64,000 nt of DNA, taken from Cristatella mucedo. Taxonomy: Eukaryota > Bryozoa > Phylactolaemata > Cristatellidae. The notes under the pieces were generated by a model. The model ran no database searches. It was not told where the DNA came from and saw only the letters and a program-made list of their open reading frames with translations. Below are positions 34,481-45,193 of the stretch, in pieces. Every line of letters begins with the position of its first letter. Positions within the stretch are counted from its first letter, which is position 1. The stretch lies in assembly GCA_009760855.2 (NCBI GenBank), contig WPIO01000047.1:2310001-2374000 (forward strand), written 5' to 3'. The translations under genes and the position numbers were made by a program.

Positions 34481-34820
34481 GGGCTTCAACTCCACCGACT
34501 TTCCACCCTTGCTCGCATTCTCCGGTTTAATTAGTGCGTATTAGGGCATAACTAGATCTCTTGAGGTCGAGTTATAATCAGCAGACCTCTGAAGCTTAGA
34601 GCTCATTTGCAGGAACTCGTGGGAAGCCGTAGCTAACACCCTCTTCGACAGGTACAAACACGTGCCTGGTGACGTCGAGCGGGACCTAACTTCCAAGGGA
34701 CCAAACTGTATAGCGCGCAGCTGCTTCAGCCGCCGCAACCGTCTCTGCCGTTCGCTCCATTAGAAACCATCCTTCCAATCGATCAATTTCTCTAAATACA
34801 TTGAGTTAGATATATATAAT
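34481..34820. other. Unique interior of the TIR element
   Basis: More GC-rich than the neighbourhood (CTTCAGCCGCCGCAACCGTC). A 65-codon minus ORF is present without motifs. Possibly captured host DNA. Confidence 0.4.
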
Positions 34821-34942
34821 TCATTTATATAGCGCCCCGAGAGAACTTAATCTCCATTCAGGCGCCTCACATATACGTCGGGGCTCGAGCCCACGACCTC
34901 AGTCAGACCTTGGTCGGGGCGAGCACCTTTACCGCTAGACCA
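34821..34942 (-). mobile_element. tRNA-derived SINE, family 1 (best copy)
   Basis: Minus strand: GGTCTAGCGGTAAAGGTGCT (A box), GACCAAGGTCTGACTGAGGT, B box GGGCTCGAGCCCC, then GCGCCTGAATGGAGATTAAG, TTCTCTCGGGGCGC, and tail TATATAAATGAATTATA. The 3' part is a version of the type 2 LINE hairpin (GCGCC...AGATTAAGTTCTCT...GGGCGC). The head is tRNA-like but interrupted, so it is a SINE and not a tRNA gene. Confidence 0.88.
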
Positions 34943-34988
34943 AACCAGCTCGGTTCATTTTATTTTAATAGAGCATGAACTTCATTTA

Positions 34989-35127
<139 letters not shown>

Positions 35128-35266
35128 CTGTATTCTTAGCTATACATTCATCAACTAAGGGGGAAATGTCCTACCCCGGGGGGGGAATGTCCGGGCAGTT
35201 ATGTTCTAGGGTCCACCGGGGGAAATGTCCTGGGGGAGAACGTCCAGGGGGAAATGTCCTTTAGCG

Positions 35267-35274
35267 GGTTGTGC
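35267..35274. repeat. Target site duplication, right copy
   Basis: GGTTGTGC, matching 34184-34191. Confidence 0.8.
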
Positions 35275-35896
35275 TGCAAGTGTATCTAAGGAAGATTAAG
35301 TAATTGACACGAGGAAAGAGTGAGTGTACCATGGCGCCAGCATCACCTAGGTTGTATAGAGAAAAACTTGCTCATTCAAAAAAAGGAACTTGCATATATA
35401 TCTTGAAATTAGGCACGTCACTTCGATAGAGACCCGAGTCTATGTTAAAAATAGAAGTCATATCGTATACTCTTTGATTAGGAAGTTTTCTAATTGACAA
35501 TGTGTACCCTTTCCTTAAGTATCTTTACTGGCATGTCCAAGCCGAGAAAATATCACACCAACCATCGTTATCTCAAACTGAGATAATCGTTAAAGATAGC
35601 AGGATACTCCTCGCTTGACAGGGTAGACTCTTTACCCTTTTGATATTAACTTTTTCGCTCCACGTTCTGGTTGACCGGGCCTCGATTTCTGGTGTGATTT
35701 TCTAGGCTTTGAAAGTTCTGGTATATTAATGAATGCAAGATAATAAAATAAAGTCTAGAGGTAGTGCAGGTACGGTTGCTTAGCAAGAAGTAACTCGTCG
35801 TGCACATATAATCAAAACCGGGCTTCACAAATCAATTAAGCTTGTGAAATCGCAGCAACATTTTATGGATGTGCTACAAGTGTATCAAAGGAAAAT
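35275..35896 (-). mobile_element. LINE-associated 5' units, tandem
   Basis: Minus strand at 35340-35270 reads LGDAGAMVHSLFPRVNYLIF, related to the 5' coding end of the type 2 element. From 35355 to 35896 a second unit repeats the same order of blocks seen at 33885-34191, followed by the remainder. The two units are therefore head to tail. The right end abuts the (TAA)n tail of the long LINE copy. Confidence 0.7.
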
Positions 35897-36182
35897 TAAG
35901 TAATAATAATAATAATAATAATAATAATGCACTTGATAAAGGTCCTCAGAGAACTCAATCTCTTTCTAGGCGCTTAACATTTGCTGCAAAGGGAAATGCA
36001 ATTGAATGGTGAGTAATATCATGCTTGATAAACAAACAACATGAATAACATGGTTAGGGGTGCTGTGCACAGGGTCAGCATGCAAATGTGGTTAGTGGCA
36101 GCATGCACAGTGTCAGCACGCGTAAGCACATGAAGGACGGACCACAGGGACCCACTAAATGCTGTCCTAAATAGGTGTGTTT

Positions 36183-38916
36183 TTAAGTTTTTTTTTCAAA
36201 TGTGGTCAAGTGAGGGGATGTTCTGACGCAAGTCAAGAGGGAGTTCCAGGCTTTGGGAGCATACGAACTAAATGCACGGTCTCCAAAAGATTTGAAGTTT
36301 GTACGAGGAATTGGTAGACTGTTGGATTCCGAAAAGAGTGTGGTACGATGCTTGGCCTGGTGGTGGAGTATATCTGAGAGATAGGCTGGAGCCAAAGAAT
36401 AAAGTGACCTAAAAGTGAGCGAAAAAACCTTGAAGTCGATCCGTTGCTTGACTGGTAGCCAGTGCAGGTCGGCGAGAAGTGGTGTGATGTGGCAATGGTG
36501 ACGCTCACGACACACAAGCCTAGCTGCAGAGTTTTGCACCAGCTGCAATCGCCTGATCGCACATGCCGGTAAGCAGTAAGTTGCAGAAGTCGAGACGGTA
36601 TGTCACGAATGCATGGACAGACTTAGACGTGGTATCCTTATCTAAACAAGCCCGAATCTTAGCAATGTTATGTAGTTGAAAGTAGGCCGATTTGACTGTG
36701 GAGCTGATGTGGTTGTCTAATGAGAGGTCACTATGGAACATGACACCTAGATTTCGAGCTGATTCAACCAGAGATATGCTGGCAGGGCCAATTTTGAGAG
36801 TCAGCCTTTCCAATTTATGAATCGCACTGGGTTTGCCCATAACTAGTAAGTTAGTTTTATGATCGTTTAATTTTAGAAAATTTGCTGCTATCCATGTGGG
36901 GATGTCATCAATACATGCAGCAAGTGAGTTGAGAGAATTTGAGGTGCTCGAAGGCTGGGAGGTATCAAAGCAAAGGTACAACCAAGTGTCATGCGCATGG
37001 AAGTGAAAGCCTAGATTGTGCTTGGCAACCACATTAGCAACAGCTTGAGTACAAACCGTGAAAAGAACCGGACCTAGCACGGAGCCCTGAGGTACCCCAT
37101 ATTTCAGAGGTACCTTGGATGATCTTTGTCCATTCACGTCAATACTCTCTAGTCTCCCACTGAGATAGTACCTGAACCATCGCAGAGCAGTGCCAGTGAT
37201 GCCCAGGTGAGATGAGAGGTGCTTTAGAAGTACTTTGTGATCGATAGCATCAAAAGCTGCTGAAAGATCGAGCAAAACAACCAGAGACACTCTACCCATT
37301 TCTGCATTCGTAAGTAGGTCGACGTATACCCTAAGCAATGCTGACTCTGTGGAGTGATTAGCTCTAACGCCAGACTGGAACTTACTAGCGAGGTTTGAAG
37401 TTTCTGAAATTGAACACTTGAACGGGTCTGCTACGACCCGTTCAAGTGTCTTTGATAGGAATGGTAGAAGTGAGACAGTGCGGTAGTTGCTCAAGTTCTC
37501 TAGGTATAGTATCGTTTTCTTGAGAAGTGGCCTGACTACAGCTTTTTTTAAAGTGCTTAGACATGACCTGAGGCTAATGACATATTAATGATGGTAGTTA
37601 TGCATGGCAGCAGCAAATCAATGCAACGTAGGAGCAGGACAGTGGGAATAGGGTCCAGAGGCCTTGTTGTCTTCTTTGATTGAGATACAAACTTCAGGAC
37701 TAGATCACTAGTGACGTGCTTAAATGCAGACATTGATGTGCAGCCAGGAATCGAGGAACAGCATTCTAGTGGGGATGTTGTAATCGCAGGGATGGATTCC
37801 CTGATCTTGTCTATCTTCTGCACAAAGAATCGGGGAGAAGCGATTGGCTAGATCATCACAAGGATCATCAGGTAAGGAGCTAATCTGGGAGCAGTTGAGG
37901 AGATGGTTAATCGTGGACATAAGTATTTTTGGATTATGCATCTGTGATTCAACAATGTTTTTATAGAAGCTAGACTTGGCCTTTGCTAGGATCGATTGGT
38001 ACGACCTACAGTAGTCTTCATATGCCTGTCGATGGACAGTTAGTCGTGATATTTTGTATGCTTTTTCAAGCTTTCGTTTAGTAGACTTGGCTAGTTTAAT
38101 GTGTGCGGTAAACCATAGGCCGTCTGGGCGGGAGCGCACAGTGCGCTTTTTCAGAGGGGCAAACTCGTCTAGCGTGTCAGCTAGTGTCTTGTTGTAGCTA
38201 TCTACCAATGATGACAGATCGGAGGGAGGACTGAGCAGCAGAGGCGAAACAGATATTCTCGCACGGACCCCATTGATGTCAAGGGTCTTGAGGTTTCGCG
38301 ATTCACACGTTATTTTAGGGGAGGATGTGGGCACACATGGTAGATTGAACGAGATCTGCATGTGGTCAGATAAGCACGATTTGGTAGTAATTGGTAATGA
38401 CACAGTGCAGTTGCATGAGGAAATCTGGTCGAGTGTATGACCCTTGACGTGAATAGGGCCATGCGCATGAGCCGCAATAGACAATTAGTCGGTCAATGCA
38501 CGAAATTCGGTGCTGAAAGCGTCAGATAAGTTATCAAAGTGAACGTTGAACTCACCCGTAGCGAGAAAGGTTCAATTTCTTGCACACGGAATCAAAATGA
38601 GATCGGAGAAATATGAGATAAAGAAGGAGTTGTTACCTGGTGGGCGATAGACTACTGTCACTATTGGTAGCTTGTTTTCGGATGAGACCAAGACAATTGA
38701 TTCATACGACTGCTTCGAGGGCACTGCAAATGGCTTGACGTTGAATTTCGAGCGAACAATAACTGCAACTCCACCTCCAGTTTTGATTGATCTAGGAATG
38801 TGAAAGAACAAGAAACCAGATGGGGCAGTGTCTTTAGTTGTCGAGCAGTTTATCGAGTAATTGTCGTGTTGAAAGAGTGCATACAGCGTGACATTAGTAT
38901 CAGCCGGATTCCGCAT
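36183..38916 (-). pseudogene. LINE ORF2-like endonuclease/reverse transcriptase
   Basis: Encodes the enzymes for target-primed reverse transcription. 38916-38572: GGGVAVIVRSKFNVKPFAV and PIVTVVYRPPGN of the AP-endonuclease fold. After an in-frame stop comes GEFNVHFD (normally GDFN), a second stop, then GHTLDQIS and LSDHMQISF with the catalytic SDH. A frame change near 37820 leads to RPLDPIPTVLLLRCIDLLLP and a second near 37560 to the RT domain: NYRTVSLLPFLSKTLERVV, LLDLSAAFDAIDH, YGVPQGSVLGPVLF, then FHAHDTWLY where YADDT is expected, so one metal-binding Asp is lost. The C-terminus shifts again near 36540 (LVQNSAARLVCRERHHCHI). Three of the ORF blocks share one frame, so the decay is modest. 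Confidence 0.92.
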
Positions 38917-39200
38917 CTGTTTGAGCTCAGGCCTAACACCTGTTTAACTTCATTATTTTGCAGGTATTATTCACCTTGCATAGTCCAACAGTTGCTTAGA
39001 CATGCAAAAAGAATCTACGCATACGTCGCTTTGACCGAGACTCTGTTCTATGTTGAGAAGAGGAGACTGTTCGCTAAATCGTGATGGACACATTCTCTAA
39101 TCCGCAATATATAACCATCTTCCCCTGTGCATCATTACGAGCATGCTCATGACTAGAGCGTAAAAAACAAAAAATTCCTAGCTGATTAAACAGCCTCTTT

Positions 39201-39344
39201 TTCTATACCGACAGAAGAACCTTTACGGCTATCACCACCCCTTGCAGTAGCGATAAAGAATCGCCCACCGCAGGAATCGAACCCAAGATCTTGGGACCGA
39301 GGTCATGAGAGCAACCGCTTTACCTAGTGTACCATCACGGCTCA
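39201..39344 (-). mobile_element. tRNA-derived SINE, family 2
   Basis: Minus strand: GAGCCGTGATGGTACACTAG and GTAAAGCGGTTGC (A box), CGAGGTC-like anticodon-arm region, B box GGGTTCGATTCCTGC, GCGATTCTTTATCGC, and tail GGTGGTGATAGCCGTAAAGG with TTCTTCTGTCGGTATAG. Inserted in the 5' region of the long LINE copy. Confidence 0.88.
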
Positions 39345-39500
39345 CCGTACTCCACCAGTCATTGTTTTATCCACGAGAAGAAGTCGTAGAAGATATCTGG
39401 AGACACCTCGTTTGACACGGTCAGCTTTTGGCTCATCTAATATTGACTGACTACCTTGCACTTGCTGAAACATCACGGATTTTTGGTAGGATTTTATCTG

Positions 39501-42500
39501 TGGTTTCTGCGATTAGTATGATTTGCTGCGAGCCAACCACCTCTCTGAGACCTTGCAAAATAGTTTTCGGATATTCTCATTGTTCAAACTGCAAAAATTG
39601 ACAAGCTTCGCTTAGAATTTTCAGCATTTTAAAGTCCAATGGTGTTTCAGGAAACTGGGAGCATTGCTTTAACTTCACAATTGTGCTGAGATGTCAAATA
39701 TCAAAACATTGTATTCTGCTTGCAATTTATGGTCGGATCATAAAAACCAGTAGATGGAAGCTTCAATTTAATATTGAAAGGAAAGTAATTTGACGAAAAC
39801 ATTCTCTTAAAGTAATTTTTCCTTGTCTCTTTTAATTCATTATAAATATACCTTAATTTCAGCTATTCAAATACCTGCCTCAGCTGCCTATTCTTTTATA
39901 TTCCCTAGCGTCACACTGATCATATAATTTCACAGTAGCAACAGCTTCGTTTCTCTACTGTAACTGCCTGGTCGGATGTGGGGTGCCAACACAGTTGGCA
40001 CGTGACTAAGTCGTTATCTGGGGTTTCATAAACTGTTCTAGCATACTAATAAAGCAATATATTTTCCATGCGTATCATTACGACCATCCTTAAACTATAC
40101 CTAGTATTTTATAAATAAGACCTGGTTTTACTGTTGAATTCTCTATGAAAAACCCTAAAATAGTAATTGCTGCCATCAACTATTTCATTAACCATACTCA
40201 TTCCCACTTTAATCTGACAAATCTTTTCTAATTTGCTTCGACGTTACTAGCAATCAGATTTTATCTGAAGAGTATCAAATCCTCATTTTTTCAGATGCCT
40301 CAGAAGTACAGTAAGGTTCCTGCTGAATAGTCTGACTACTTAGTGTGGTCATCTAGGTTTCCTTCTACGCCACATGCATGTAAGATGTAAGGAAGCTCTA
40401 TATTTCACTCAAAGAATTAAGGGGTCAGTCGTGGTTTATTTCTTTGAGATACAAATAATGCAACCCGGTTTAAGCTCAATAGACTAAGTTAATGCCGCTT
40501 GAAAACAAACTGAAGTTGTAAGAGCGCTGATTACAAGGAAATTTGTGAGCTTACTGCCAATGTCAAAGAGACTTCCAACGGTTGGAGTATTCAGTGGAAT
40601 CGCAATTTATATACGCTTAATTTCTACAATGGAATAAGCTGGACGTCATTTAACTGCAAATAAATATATGTCCTTCAATTTTCACAATAATAAATACCTT
40701 ATTTAGTCGGTGAATGTATATTGGTGTACATCTTTTAATCTATTGAAGTTGCAAACAGTTTGGTCTCACTTTGGCCTGTGGTAAATGCATTACAGTACAC
40801 ACTACTGACACCAGAACTTTGCATTACGCTGAAATGTCTATTGGATAAGCACGACTGCATGCGCCTTTTGAAATCTTAGAAACTATCGCCGTGAGACATG
40901 CCCACATAAGTCCAGGTGACCTATCAGGCAGGCCATTCTGCAGTGTAGAACAACTTCATCCAGCTGTGTCACTATTTGGCACATACATCTTCATGTTTCC
41001 ACAATCAATTATTTTGACGGCTGAGGAGTGCTCAAAACAAGCTCTCTTGATGCCGCTATGGTTGAGGCCAGGTGCTATCGTTTTGCATATGGCCAGCCCG
41101 GCTTCTAAAGCTGCCCTAAACTGCTGACTCAGCACTAAAGTTCATGGTCAGTAATGGTGTAAAGCCCAATGATGCTCTCACCCAGAGTTCCCAAGAGTAT
41201 GTCTGGCGTGGTATCATCTGCAGTGGCAGGGTAGTTTTTGAATGTAGCCCCTTTCTTTGAATCCTCTAAGATCGCCACAGCTAGCTCAGCAATTTTATTT
41301 TTGCCAGGGAGGTCAACATGTCTGCATGATTCTAAAGCATCACACCCAGTGAATTGCTCAACTATCCTTCATCTGGTATTCATTGCTAGGCGAAAATAAA
41401 ATAAGTGCCTAATGATTCTTGCCCTCACTCACCACGGAGGGAGTATTTTTTTACACTGCTACCTAAGTGCATACTGTTTTCAGTAAAATGAACTTCCGTT
41501 TCACATATGCTTTGTAGTCGTCCTAGCCCAAAATGTTAAATACATCGATGATTCCTTAAGTTTCCTTAGTATGTACCAAATTTGTAGATATCTAGTTCTA
41601 GATCAAGCATATTGGTTTGTTATAAAATAAAATTCTGGGGAAAAACATTAAAAATGTTGCTACCAAGCTCACACATTTTCTGGAATGTAGCTCCGTAATA
41701 AGGAAACATACATTAAGCAGCACAAAAGGTGAGGCATTCCAGTACTTATTGAGCCCTGTTAAAGAATGAGGGACGGTGCTAATTTTAAAGTAATAATCAT
41801 GTAGAGAAAGCATTAGTTGCTTTGAACAATAGTGCCTCTTCTAGCAAAGGGCCCACTTGATGGCCAATAGCTGACGATGATTAAGCAACGTATCTGAACA
41901 GCAGTAAATGCTTGATGTAGCATCTAGCCAGCATCGATGGATGGCAATATCTTACCTTATATGTGGTATACGCATATTCTGCCATTGCGATTCACGTGTG
42001 TTATGGCTGATGTGCTACCTTAAATCTCCAAAATGGCCTTCCGGAAAGAAGAGAATAGGAGCCAGAAGGAAGAAGTGCTTTCGAATTTATACGCATTCTA
42101 AGAAACGGAATCTCAATCACGACGATGAAAAAGGAATTTAAGTCTCATTTAAAAAAACTTAAGATATAAATCAGTGTTTTCTTAACTTTCAAGATTTTGA
42201 AATATTGTATGACATCTATATATTATAAAAGAGGAAGTAAAGAGGACCGATCTTCATGCATACTGTAGCTACATTAATCAACTTTCTGTGGAAAGCTCAC
42301 AAATTTCTGATCACATAGCCACATGCACCGACCATTTCCTCTCGGGGGAAGCATAGTAGCTGCTTTATTCTTAGTTTCAATCTTCTCTAAGTATTTGTAG
42401 AAACATACTCCGAAAAAAGCAAATGCAAGATGGAGGATATTTGGCACACGGATAGCCGACTTACATATAAGGCAGGTACGGCAGTACTGTTTCAGTATAG

Positions 42501-43029
42501 CAACTCCAGCCCCAATTCACTGGATCATACGAATTTGCTGGGGAATGCGATCAAGGCTTATTTTTAACTTGATAAAGCTTAAACTTGGCGGCTTTACTTA
42601 GCAGGTTAAGTAAAATGCTCGGCTCTGATTGCCTCGCTTTTTATTAACGTTCAACAGCATATCCCAATGATTTGTAAATTGTGGCAAGTGCTAAACACAT
42701 AGAAACGGATTGTATCCATTTAGAAAAGCTACCGAAATGGCCGTTTTTCAAAGACAAGACCAATAGCCCCAAATCAATGCACAGCATAACATAACGTTAA
42801 GTTGCAAAATATTAGATTTAAATTTAAAAAGTATAACAGCGTTGTTTATAATAAAGCACTCCCTTCTTTAACAATTCTGAGTGAAAAAGCCGAAGCAATA
42901 CCAAATGACTTCAAGTGATTAGCTCTACAATCTTATTGGAACTTACTAGCTAAATTTATAGTTACCATCTAAAGAATGAGCTGGTATGCTGCTACTCATT
43001 GTAATGTGTTTGTTCGGAGCGGCAGTAGG
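39501..43029. other. AT-rich spacer
   Basis: No gene recognised. A perfect 8-bp-arm hairpin GTGCCAACACAGTTGGCAC lies at 39983-40001. Sequence near 40040-40110 weakly resembles 39105-39165. ORFs up to 78 codons lack motifs. Confidence 0.45.
39983..40001. repeat. Short perfect inverted repeat
   Basis: GTGCCAAC, three-base spacer ACA, GTTGGCAC. No associated gene, and may be chance. Confidence 0.8.
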
Positions 43030-43134
43030 GCAAGGCACTCTCTCCATTTACCCGCATGCATAGATTTATGGTTTTAGGCTAAGGATGCGTGAACACACTA
43101 ATATTCCGGTTCCTGGTTGTTGGTTTATCGAACA
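43030..43134 (+). repeat. Dispersed repeat pair, copy 1
   Basis: Shares with 44823-44923, in the same order, GAGGCACTC-like start, TGCATAGATTTATGGTTTTA, GGATGCGTGAAC, TCCGGTTCCTGGTTGTTGGT and ATCGAA. Confidence 0.85.
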
Positions 43135-43164
43135 TTTAATGGTTTCTTATGTTCGCATGATCTA

Positions 43165-43182
43165 CTGGTTGGTTGGTTGGTT
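43165..43182 (+). repeat. (TGGT)n microsatellite
   Basis: Four tandem TGGT units. Confidence 0.9.
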
Positions 43183-43599
43183 GCTGTTCTGTTCTTAATG
43201 GCAACATAACAAAATATTTTTTAAACGTTCACACATGACCTGAGGAAAATGACTACCCCAAAAATAAGTTAGTTTTGTCCATCCATCGCCATAACTTACG
43301 TAAATTCTAAATTGAGCCCAATGTGATATATTGATAGTAATATCACAACAGAAAAGCAATAATAAGTATCAAAAGGGGCAGAAACTTGACTATTTGCAAG
43401 TTTAGCTGCAGCCCACACTCTTTACGTTGAAAAAAAGACATTGAAATGCGAATAAAAGGGAATATGAACTTTATGGCTTTTTCAAGGGTATTCATAGGCG
43501 ATGGACATGAAACTATTGAAATAAGCAAAACTCCAACCGAAGCTAGGCAGTCAGTGTTCCAGCTCATTAGCTTAGTCAGATGGCAGTCAGGTCAACCTT

Positions 43600-43908
43600 C
43601 CAAAGCAAAATTAAACTCTTACATAAATCTTTACAATGAAGCTATTTAGGACAGCATTTAGTGGGTCCCTGTGATTCGTCCTTGATGTGCTTATGCGTGC
43701 TGACACTGTGCATGCTGCCACTAACCACATTTGCATGCTGACCCTGTGCATGTCACCCCTAACCATATTATTCATTTCGTTTAGTTTTTCAAGCATGATT
43801 TTACTTACCATTCAATTGCATTTCACTTTACAGCAAATGTAAAGCGCCTAGAGAGAGATTAAGTTCTCTGAGGGCGCTATATCAAGTGAATTATTATTAT
43901 TATTATTA
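43600..43908 (+). mobile_element. LINE type 2, 3' end (clean copy)
   Basis: Last codons and full 3' UTR: TATTTAGGACAGCATTTAGT, GGGTCCCTGTGATTCGTCC, GCTGCCACTAACCACATTTG. The terminal hairpin GCGCCTAGAGAGAGATTAAG / TTCTCTGAGGGCGC is well preserved, with tail ATATCAAGTGAATTATTATT. Useful as the reference for the family's 3' end. Confidence 0.92.
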
Positions 43909-44822
43909 AGGTTAACTTACGTATGAAACCTGTGGTTTTAGCGGGCTAATTCGAACCAGCGTGTAATTACAACAATAGATTTAGAAAATAATATAATTAT
44001 ATTTAGAAAAGAATATAAGAGGTGAAGCGAAAGCGCTACTACCTCAAAGAGAGCAAACAAAAAAAGAAAAAACGAACCACCCCGGAAACCACTCACTGCC
44101 ACCCTGACGAATTAAACAGAAACGTCGTATTTGGCGAACTCGACTGCAAGAAGAGACTTAACGGGAAATAGCTCAGATGCTCGGTGTTGTCAAAGCTCAG
44201 CTAACCCTCAACCAACGACGAGAATTGATTATCTGAGTAATTTTTCTCCAACCCGGATTTCTTTAACCCGGACTCGTTTGCCACCCAAACCATTCGTAAT
44301 GTCCCTCCAGTCTGCACTGATGATATCTAGGGTAGATATAATTGAATGAGTGCTCTCTGAGTATGGATGACTTATTATTTGTTGAAAGACGAGTCGGAAT
44401 GATTGGGCTGCATATCCAATGGGTAAGCGCTGTGCTTTTTTAACACTGCTAAAGTCTGGGATAACATTTCTTACATTATATAAGAAGCAGCTGCTGTTTA
44501 ATGGTGTCAATTTTGTCTTTTTTCGTATGTAGGTTTCTTTGCATTCTCCAATATTGTGCCTCGTATTTTTGGCAAATCAAATTTGAATATCAGAGCCCTG
44601 AATTAAGCCAGCATAAGTAGGGTAGTTATTAAGTGCATTATTATTATTACGTGATAGCTTGTACAAGTTCACTTGCAGCAGGCGCAACATAAAGCTACTT
44701 GAAAACTATAGTGCGACACATTTTACTAAAAAATCTCACAACAAGTTAGCGAAGCAAAAATTAATATATGATTCTGATTCTTTCATTATTAATTAAGAAT
44801 ACAAGCTATTAAGAATAAAATG
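43909..44822. other. Spacer
   Basis: No gene recognised. GTTATTAAGTGCATTATTATT near 44632 may be the tail of a lost LINE or SINE. Confidence 0.4.
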
Positions 44823-44923
44823 GCGAGGCACTCACCTACCTGCATACATAGATTTCTGGTTTTAGGCAAAGGATGAGTGAACAAATCACATTTCGGTTCC
44901 TGGTTGTTGGTTGTATCGAATCT
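44823..44923 (+). repeat. Dispersed repeat pair, copy 2
   Basis: Second copy of the 43030-43134 sequence, about 1.8 kb downstream in the same orientation. Confidence 0.85.
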
Positions 44924-45061
44924 TTGTCTGGCGCACTTGTAAGAGCAACATTATTTTATGTTTCTTCTTGGAGTTTTGAGAGTGGCACATTTCGGTGCTC
45001 GGATATTTGGTGTAGATTTTGGTAGGAGTGTTTGGAGATAATAAAACGCCTCATAACTCCT

Positions 45062-45193
45062 GAAGAAATAAAGGTCACCTGTATTTGTCGATATCTACTG
45101 GTCTATGGTATTAGTAAGACATGGATAAAAGAAATAAAGGCCACCTGTTCTTGTTGATATGTACTGGTCTATGGTATTAGTAAGACCTGGCTG
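45062..45193 (+). repeat. 66-bp tandem duplication
   Basis: GAAATAAAGG at 45065 and again at 45131. The two units share ATATCTACTGGTCTATGGTA (second unit ATATGTACTGG...) and TTAGTAAGAC. Few differences, so recent. Confidence 0.92.

Larger units (their letters stand above)
35897..39500 (-). mobile_element. L2/CR1-like LINE, type 2, nearly full length
   Basis: Best copy of the family, about 3.5 kb including a SINE insertion. Right to left on the minus strand: a 5' region (39500-38930) sharing blocks with the units at 33.9-35.9 kb; an apurinic/apyrimidinic-type endonuclease; a linker; reverse transcriptase; C-terminal region; 3' UTR; hairpin; and (TAA)n at 35897-35925. The 5' boundary is uncertain. 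The ORF is broken by at least two stops and three frame changes, so this copy is dead. Confidence 0.9.
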
